Of a stretch of DNA of 64,000 nt, positions 59,300 through 64,000 are shown one piece after another; position 1 is the stretch's first letter, and each line of letters begins with the position of its first letter. The notes under the pieces were generated by a model. The model had not been told where the DNA came from, ran no database searches, and saw only the letters and a list, made by a program, of their open reading frames with translations. The DNA comes from Streptacidiphilus fuscans. Its GTDB lineage: Bacteria > Actinomycetota > Actinomycetes > Streptomycetales > Streptomycetaceae. The stretch lies in contig NZ_JADPRT010000012.1 in NCBI RefSeq assembly GCF_015690355.1, positions 19,834 to 83,833 on the forward strand, in the 5' to 3' direction. The position numbers and the translations under genes are program-made.

Positions 59300-59823
59300 T
59301 GTCCTTCCCGGTCGGGTACCGAAGAGTCTTTCTGCCCGGCCGCGGGAATGCTAACCGCGGCATGGCCCCCCGTCGACCCGAAGCCTCCTGCGGCGCGTGC
59401 CGACCCCGGCAGCTCCACCACCTCGTGGAACCGGACCTTCTCCACCCGCTGGACGACCAGTTGGGCGATCCGGTCCCCGCGACGGAAGACCACCCGCTCG
59501 CGCGGGTCGAGGTTGACGACGATCACCTTGATCTCACCACGGTACCCGGCATCGACGGTTCCGGGGGCATTGACGAGAGCGATGCCGCACCGCGCGGCCA
59601 GCCCGGAGCGCGCGTGTACGAAGGCCGCGTATCCGTCGGGCAGCGCGATCGCGATCCCGGTCGGCAGGACGGCGCGCTCGCCGGGCTCCAGCACGGCGTC
59701 GACGGTGGTGCGCAGATCGGCGCCGGCATCGCCCGGGTGCTCGTACGCCGGGGCCGGCAGCTCGTCGTCGAGACGACGCAGCAGGACGTCGACGGGGTGG
59801 ATCTCTCCGCTCATGGCACTCAC
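59296..59823 (-). CDS. dut: Deoxyuridine 5'-triphosphate nucleotidohydrolase
   Basis: The 175-residue dUTPase converts dUTP to dUMP and PPi, preventing uracil misincorporation. All five motifs are visible: HPGDAGADL, ARSGLAARCGI, NAPGTVDAGYRGEIKV, RGDRIAQLVV and the C-terminal P-loop-like GSARAAGGFGSTGGHA. GTG 59823 is used, with ATG 59814 also possible. It overlaps genes on both sides, so DUF3710, dut and the thioesterase form one operon. Confidence 0.95.
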   Translation of the reverse strand: MSAMSGEIHPVDVLLRRLDDELPAPAYEHPGDAGADLRTTVDAVLEPGERAVLPTGIAIALPDGYAAFVHARSGLAARCGIALVNAPGTVDAGYRGEIKVIVVNLDPRERVVFRRGDRIAQLVVQRVEKVRFHEVVELPGSARAAGGFGSTGGHAAVSIPAAGQKDSSVPDREGQ

Positions 59824-60407
59824 GGGTTCACCTCGAAGGCGCGGGTGCGCTTGATCAGGTCGGGGTTCTCGATGACCGCCTTGATGTCCTCGGGGCGGCC
59901 GTGGTTGACGAAGTGGTCCAGGGTGACCTGGATGAACAGGGCGCGGGCGGTGAGGGCCAGCGGCCCGTCCGGAGCGCCCAGCCGGGCCTCGCCCCGGCAG
60001 TAGATCTTGCGGCCGACGACGGCCTCCGCCCAGGTGTGCAGGTAGAGCGTCGAGTCCACCGGCACCGGGGCGCGGAAGTCGGTCTCCAGGCGCGCGGTGA
60101 CGGACGTGGTGTGCAGCAGCCAGTTGAGCGTGCCCAGCGCGTCGTCCATCGCGGTGACCAGCACGCCGCCGTGAGCCAGCCCGGGAGCGCCCTGGTGGGC
60201 GGTGCCCACGGTGAACTCGGCGAAGACCTCCACGCCCTCACCCGCACGGGACGAGAGGTGCAGGCCGTGCGGCTGGGCGGGTCCGCAGGCGAAGCAGTGC
60301 TCGTAGTGCGGCTCGATCGCCTTGCCGGGCGCGGGAGCGTCCGGATGCCGGACCGGCTGCGCCGCGTCGGGCGGTGGTGTGAGGCTGGGGCGGGGACTAT
60401 CGGTCAC
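59820..60407 (-). CDS. PaaI-like hotdog-fold thioesterase
   Basis: The 195-residue protein has the hotdog core: HCFACGPAQPHGLHL, APGLAHGGVLVTAMDDALGT with the family's Asp/His-containing helix, and ARLETDFRAPVPVDSTLYLH. It should hydrolyse acyl-CoA or aryl-CoA thioesters; substrate unknown. Start GTG 60407. It is the first gene of the dut operon and divergent from the DUF3093 gene. Confidence 0.88.
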   Translation of the reverse strand: MTDSPRPSLTPPPDAAQPVRHPDAPAPGKAIEPHYEHCFACGPAQPHGLHLSSRAGEGVEVFAEFTVGTAHQGAPGLAHGGVLVTAMDDALGTLNWLLHTTSVTARLETDFRAPVPVDSTLYLHTWAEAVVGRKIYCRGEARLGAPDGPLALTARALFIQVTLDHFVNHGRPEDIKAVIENPDLIKRTRAFEVNP

Positions 60408-60474
60408 CCCGCGACCCTACAGGCAGAGGCCCCCGGAGCCTTGACGCGTCGCGGCCCGGCGCACAATGGGTGCC

Positions 60475-60930
60475 ATGTACGACGAACGCCTCTCCGCCCC
60501 GGCGGCCATGTGGCTGCTTCCCGTAGGAAGCGGCATCTCCTTCATGCTGGTCTTTGTGATCTTCGGGCCCATCCCCGGCCTGCTCGGCCTGGTCATCGGC
60601 GGCGCCGCGGCCGCGATGCTGGTGAGCAGCTACGGCTCCCCGCGGATCCGCGTGGTGCAGGGCCAGCTGGTGGCCGGCGACGCGCGCATTCCGGTGTCCG
60701 CGCTGGGCACGGCCGAGGTCCTGGACAAGGAGGCCGCGTTCACCTGGCGCACCGCCAAGGCCGACGCGCGCGCCTTCATGCTGCTGCGCGGCTACATCCC
60801 GACGGCCGTCCGGATCCCGGTCACCGATCCGGAGGACCCGACGCCGTACCTGTACCTCTCCACGCGGACGCCGGAGCGCCTAGCGCAGGTCCTCGCGTCC
60901 GCGAAGGCGGAGACCGTCCCGGCCGCCTGA
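60475..60930 (+). CDS. DUF3093 membrane protein
   Basis: The 151-residue protein starts MYDERLSAPAAMWLLPVGSG and has two close hydrophobic segments (ISFMLVFVIFGPIPGLLGLV, IGGAAAAMLVSS) followed by a cytoplasmic beta-rich domain (VQGQLVAGDARIPVSALGTA, YLYLSTRTPERLAQVLA). It matches the actinobacterial DUF3093 family; function unknown. ATG 60475 is preferred over 60466. A hairpin terminator follows. Confidence 0.88.
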   Translation: MYDERLSAPAAMWLLPVGSGISFMLVFVIFGPIPGLLGLVIGGAAAAMLVSSYGSPRIRVVQGQLVAGDARIPVSALGTAEVLDKEAAFTWRTAKADARAFMLLRGYIPTAVRIPVTDPEDPTPYLYLSTRTPERLAQVLASAKAETVPAA

Positions 60931-60992
60931 GTCCGGCACGGGACGGGACCGCACGGACGACACAGCACGACACACGGAGAAGCGATCGTTCG

Positions 60993-61023
60993 GACCGGTC
61001 GCGGGCACAGCCCGCGGCCGGTC
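60993..61023 (+). terminator. Terminator of the DUF3093 gene
   Basis: GACCGGTCGCGGG (60993-61005) pairs with 61011-61023 with one T:G wobble, loop CACAG, followed by TTCGGCTTTT. Confidence 0.75.
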
Positions 61024-61080
61024 TTCGGCTTTTCAGGGGCAGGGCGCGCGAGGGCTGGCTTTCTGCGGGGTTCTGCGGCG

Positions 61081-62079
61081 CTACTCGCCGCGCTCCGCGC
61101 GCCGTGCGCGTCGGGAGCGGGACCGGACGTCCGCGGCCGTCAGACGGGCCCGGTGCCAGTACTCCGGGTCGGTGGGACGGCGCTCGCGCAGGTCGCGGCG
61201 GATCTCCTTGGCCAGCCGCGCGGTGTCCTTGCGGTTGACGTACGCACCGGCGGCGGCACCGACCATCAGCGGCGTCAACGAGGGGATCTTGCGCACACCC
61301 GCATGCGTGAGCCGCTTGCGCAGCGCCTGACGCAGGCCCGCGCTGCGGGCCAGGGCGATCACGGTGGCGGGCTTGGACACGTCCATGCCGCGCCGTTCGG
61401 ACCAGACGGTCAGATAGGCCATGGCCCGCTGCTTCGCGTCCCCGGGGGCGGGCTGCCCGTACGCCTCGTACAGCTCGGCGACCATCTTGAACTCGACCGC
61501 CGCCACGGCGAGGAGCTCCGCGGCGATCTCGACCGGCATCGTCAGCGGCACCGGCATCATGGCGGCGGTGCCGACGCTCGCGCCCACGGCGCCCGAGGCG
61601 CGTGCGGCCGAGGCGGCGATCCGGTCGGCCAACTCCTCGGCGCTCGCAGCGTTGGGGTGGTGAGCCCGGAGTGTGGACACGTCACGGATCGCGATCCTGG
61701 GAGCCGCGTCGACCAGCCGGTCGGCCAGACCGACAGCGCCTCCCTTGGCGCCTTTGGCGCCCTTGCCGAGGCCACGCCCCAGCTTTCTGCCGAGCGAGGC
61801 CAGCCGGCCCCGTTCGGCGGGGACGGAGTCCGCGGGAGCGGACTCGTCCCAGACCTCCATCTCGGCGGCGATCCGTGCCAGATCGGCCGACGTCTCATCC
61901 AGGGACGCCTCCAAGGTCTGCGACTGCAAGGCTCCGTCGTCGGAGCCGTCGGTGGAGTCGCGTGTGGAGTCGTCCATGGGGGCGGGGTCCGCGAGCGGAT
62001 CCGCCTTCGAGCGTTCGGTCGGCCGACCGTGCGGTCGGTCACCGTCCGAGGATCTCTGCGGCTTGCGGAACGGTCCCAT
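61081..62079 (-). CDS. Hypothetical actinobacterial protein
   Basis: The 332-residue protein has a disordered acidic N-terminus of about 85 residues and a Gly/Lys-rich linker (GRKLGRGLGKGAKGAKGGAV). A helical, partly hydrophobic domain follows (VGTAAMMPVPLTMPVEIAAE, LLAVAAVEFKMVAELYEAYG, SLTPLMVGAAAGAYVNRKDT), then a basic Arg-rich tail. It may be membrane-associated, loosely like EcsC proteins, but this is not firm. ATG 62079 is chosen. It lies 25 nt downstream of the DUF4193 gene on the same strand. Confidence 0.75.
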   Translation of the reverse strand: MGPFRKPQRSSDGDRPHGRPTERSKADPLADPAPMDDSTRDSTDGSDDGALQSQTLEASLDETSADLARIAAEMEVWDESAPADSVPAERGRLASLGRKLGRGLGKGAKGAKGGAVGLADRLVDAAPRIAIRDVSTLRAHHPNAASAEELADRIAASAARASGAVGASVGTAAMMPVPLTMPVEIAAELLAVAAVEFKMVAELYEAYGQPAPGDAKQRAMAYLTVWSERRGMDVSKPATVIALARSAGLRQALRKRLTHAGVRKIPSLTPLMVGAAAGAYVNRKDTARLAKEIRRDLRERRPTDPEYWHRARLTAADVRSRSRRARRAERGE

Positions 62080-62104
62080 GAGTCCCCTTCCTCTCACCGC
62101 TCGA

Positions 62105-62404
62105 TCAGGCGGCGCAGTCCCGGCAGATCGGCTGGCCGTTCTTCTCACTGGCCAGCTGGCTCCGGTGGTGCACCAGGAAGCAGCTCATGCACGTGAACTC
62201 GTCGGCCTGTCGCGGCAGCACACGGACGGAGAGCTCTTCGTTGCTCAGGTCCGCGCCCGGCAGCTCCAAGCCCTCGGCAGCCTCGAACTCGTCGACGTCG
62301 ACCGAGCTGGTCGTCTTCTCGTTCCGGCGTGCCTTGAGCTCCTCGATGCTGTCTTCGTTGAGGTCGTCATCAGTCTTGCGTGGGGTGTCGTAGTCAGTCG
62401 CCAC
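62105..62404 (-). CDS. DUF4193 zinc-ribbon-like protein
   Basis: The 99-residue acidic protein MATDYDTPRKTDDDLNEDSI ends in a four-Cys ribbon: FTCMSCFLVHHRSQLA and PICRDCAA. This is the actinobacterial DUF4193 family, whose role is unknown. Start GTG 62404 has GGGGGAGAG upstream. A long 402-nt leader region lies before it. Confidence 0.9.
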   Translation of the reverse strand: MATDYDTPRKTDDDLNEDSIEELKARRNEKTTSSVDVDEFEAAEGLELPGADLSNEELSVRVLPRQADEFTCMSCFLVHHRSQLASEKNGQPICRDCAA

Positions 62405-62806
62405 TTCACTCTCCCCCTGTGGGTGCTTACGGGTATCTCCAGCGCACGTAACGCGCAGGGAGTCGGACTTGTGCCCGACCCGAGGGCGAGATTTTGCCTT
62501 ACTTCAAGGCCCGTTACTCAATCGACACCCGAGTTGCCCCTCGTGCGGGTGATCAATGCCCCCGTTCGCCGGGTGCACGACAGAGTCGGCATTATGCTTC
62601 ACTGACCACTTACCGTGATCATGACCGGCGAAAACGCCGAAAACACTGGGCGTGTGCACAAAGCCGATGTTCACCGTCGGTAGTCGCCGCTTCGGCTACA
62701 AATTGGCCGAAACTGCGTGCACCCCGACCTTGGCTCCACGAAGTGTGACGTTCATCACAGTTCAGGAAAGTCGGACTTGTCGGTCTCGCCGTGATGGCAT
62801 CGGCGC
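62405..62806. other. Intergenic region upstream of DUF4193
   Basis: These 402 nt hold the DUF4193 promoter region and a perfect CRP-type palindrome at 62744-62759. No gene is visible on either strand. Confidence 0.6.
62744..62759. promoter_or_regulatory. Perfect CRP-type palindrome
   Basis: TGTGA-CGTTCA-TCACA is an exact TGTGA-N6-TCACA site. It lies 340 nt upstream of the DUF4193 start and 48 nt after the desaturase stop. Streptomyces Crp recognises this type of motif. Confidence 0.6.
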
Positions 62807-63787
62807 TCAGCCGCGAGCCGCCGCAGCTGCCGCCTTACGGGCCTTGATGGCCGCCTGGCGCTCCTCGAAGCGCCGGGCCTGGGCATCCAGGCCGTCCATG
62901 AAGAGACCGATCTCCTGCTGGGCCTGGAGGCCTTCTGCGCCGAGCCCTGACAGCTCCAGCACCTTGAGGTGGCGCAGCACCGGGGTGAGCACGTCCTCGT
63001 GGTGGATCCGGAGGTTGTAGATCCCGCCCAGGGCCATCTTGGCCGCGGCACGCTCGAAGCCCGGCATGCCGTGACCGGGCATCCGGAAGTTGATCACCAC
63101 GTCGGCGATCGCGCGCATCGCCTGGTCGGGGGCGATCTCCAGGGCGGCCTTCAGCAGGTTGCGGTAGAAGACCATGTGCAGGTTCTCGTCGGTCGCGATG
63201 CGGGCCAGCATCCGGTCGCAGACGGGGTCGCCGGAGTTGTGGCCGGTGTTGCGGTGCGAGACCCGGGTGGCCAGCTCCTGGAAGGCGACGTAGGCGACCG
63301 AGTGCAGCATCGAGTGGCTGTTGTCGGACTCGAAGCCCTCGGCCATGTGCGTCATCCGGGCGCGCTCCAGCGCGACCGGGTCGACCGCACGCGAGGTGAG
63401 CAGGTAGTCGCGCATGACGATCGCGTGGCGGCCCTCCTCGGCCGTCCACTGGTGCACCCAGGTGCCCCACGCGCCGTCGCGGCCGAACATGGTCGCGATC
63501 TCGTGGTGGTAGCTCGGCAGGTTGTCCTCGGTGAGCAGGTTGACCACCAGCGACACCCGGCCGACGTCGGTGACCGGCGACTGGTCGACCGCCCAGGCCT
63601 CCCCGCCCATCAGGCCGTCGAAGTCCCGCCCCAGGCTCCACGGCACGTACTCGTGTGGCATCCACTCCTTGGCGACCCCCAGGTGGCGGTTGAGCTCGCG
63701 CTCCACCACCTCTTCCAGAGCGTGGATCAGCTGCACGTCGGTCCAGTGTGCGCGGCCGGCGGCGGGGCGGTCGGGGGCGATGGTCAC
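62807..63787 (-). CDS. Acyl-ACP desaturase (DesA type, di-iron)
   Basis: The 326-residue soluble enzyme introduces a double bond into acyl-ACP chains with O2 and a di-iron centre. Iron ligands are visible in VVERELNRH, WTAEEGRHAIV (E-E-x-x-H) and IATDENLHMVF (D-E-x-x-H). Other family marks are VVNLLTEDNLPSYHHEIATM and AYVAFQELATRVSHRNTG. GTG 63787 gives the usual start. Operator half-sites lie 28-60 nt upstream, consistent with fatty-acid-responsive control. Confidence 0.93.
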   Translation of the reverse strand: MTIAPDRPAAGRAHWTDVQLIHALEEVVERELNRHLGVAKEWMPHEYVPWSLGRDFDGLMGGEAWAVDQSPVTDVGRVSLVVNLLTEDNLPSYHHEIATMFGRDGAWGTWVHQWTAEEGRHAIVMRDYLLTSRAVDPVALERARMTHMAEGFESDNSHSMLHSVAYVAFQELATRVSHRNTGHNSGDPVCDRMLARIATDENLHMVFYRNLLKAALEIAPDQAMRAIADVVINFRMPGHGMPGFERAAAKMALGGIYNLRIHHEDVLTPVLRHLKVLELSGLGAEGLQAQQEIGLFMDGLDAQARRFEERQAAIKARKAAAAAARG

Positions 63788-63814
63788 GTGAATCCAACTC
63801 TCGGTACGACACTC

Positions 63815-63847
63815 ACCTACGCTTCCGTAGGTTACGCCACCGTAGGT
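63815..63847. promoter_or_regulatory. Tandem operator of the desaturase gene
   Basis: ACCTACG (63815-63821), CTTC, CGTAGGT (63826-63832) is a perfect dyad, and a further CGTAGGT begins at 63841. The spacing and dyad form suggest a TetR-type repressor; the binder is not identified. Confidence 0.55.
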
Positions 63848-63929
63848 TGTTAACGGGCCTGCTGGCAAGGGGCACGGACCCACGTCACAGCCCCTTTCCT
63901 GGTTACTGGACGGTCAACTGAAACGCCGT

Positions 63930-64000
63930 GGGGGGCGCGGGGGGGGGCGGGGGGGGCGGGTGTGGAAATTGTAGGAAATTTGGGTTGTGATTTTTTTTTG
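63930..64000. other. Low-complexity contig end
   Basis: The last 70 bases are G-runs followed by short AT words and a T-run, unlike the rest of the window. This is probably low-quality contig-end sequence and should not be interpreted. Confidence 0.6.

Overview
The window is high-GC DNA with actinomycete codon use. The DasR-type operator at nagB, a valyl-tRNA synthetase and actinobacterial DapD, DUF3710/DUF4193/DUF3093 families, WYL and TetR regulators and short coupled operons point to Streptomycetaceae (Streptomyces, Kitasatospora or Streptacidiphilus). No rRNA or tRNA gene and no CRISPR array was seen.

Layout. 1-8.3 kb: a 3-hydroxyacyl-CoA dehydrogenase; a sugar-type MFS permease and a GH1 beta-glucosidase that share a dyad (ATGAG-N5-CTCAT) in their promoters, the second lying next to a TetR gene; a Phd-like antitoxin with a frameshifted toxin; an ECF sigma factor with a SnoaL-like tail divergent from two SDR genes. 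8.3-18.8 kb: an LLM oxidoreductase, a frameshifted small gene, a Clp-N-domain protein with a strong promoter and operator, aconitase, a drug efflux MFS divergent from a WYL regulator, a low-GC orphan HTH gene, and argF. 18.9-28.4 kb: GNATs, a Pnkp/Hen1 RNA-repair operon, and an orphan Cas3-like protein whose helicase motifs are all degenerate while its C-terminal HD site is intact, followed upstream by a GlxA-type regulator and an isochorismatase-like hydrolase. 28.5-35.6 kb: dapD, MazG-like, AAA ATPase, an RlmA/TlrB-like methyltransferase, a degenerate-Fic/ribbon-helix-helix pair and YefM/YoeB with a TGTACA operator pair. 35.6-45.5 kb: an RNA uracil methyltransferase overlapping a KimA-like K+ transporter, two TrkA proteins, and kdpDE without kdpFABC, a potassium block. 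45.7-50.9 kb: nagB under a dre site, valS, amidase.

50,993-57,629 is a 6,637-bp integrative element. It carries a large serine recombinase at one end and a divergent XRE/ATPase regulatory module with a string of overlapping small genes. It sits inside a copy of a 130-135 bp palindromic repeat that occurs twice more in the window, each time between convergent genes. Rejoining the flanks rebuilds a canonical repeat, and joining the element ends gives a perfect 11-2-11 dyad, so attL, attR, attB and attP can all be proposed from the sequence.

57.7-64 kb: ABC ATPase, DUF3710, dut, a hotdog thioesterase, DUF3093, a hypothetical gene, DUF4193, and an acyl-ACP desaturase with tandem CGTAGGT operator half-sites. 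The last ~70 bases are low complexity and look like a contig end.
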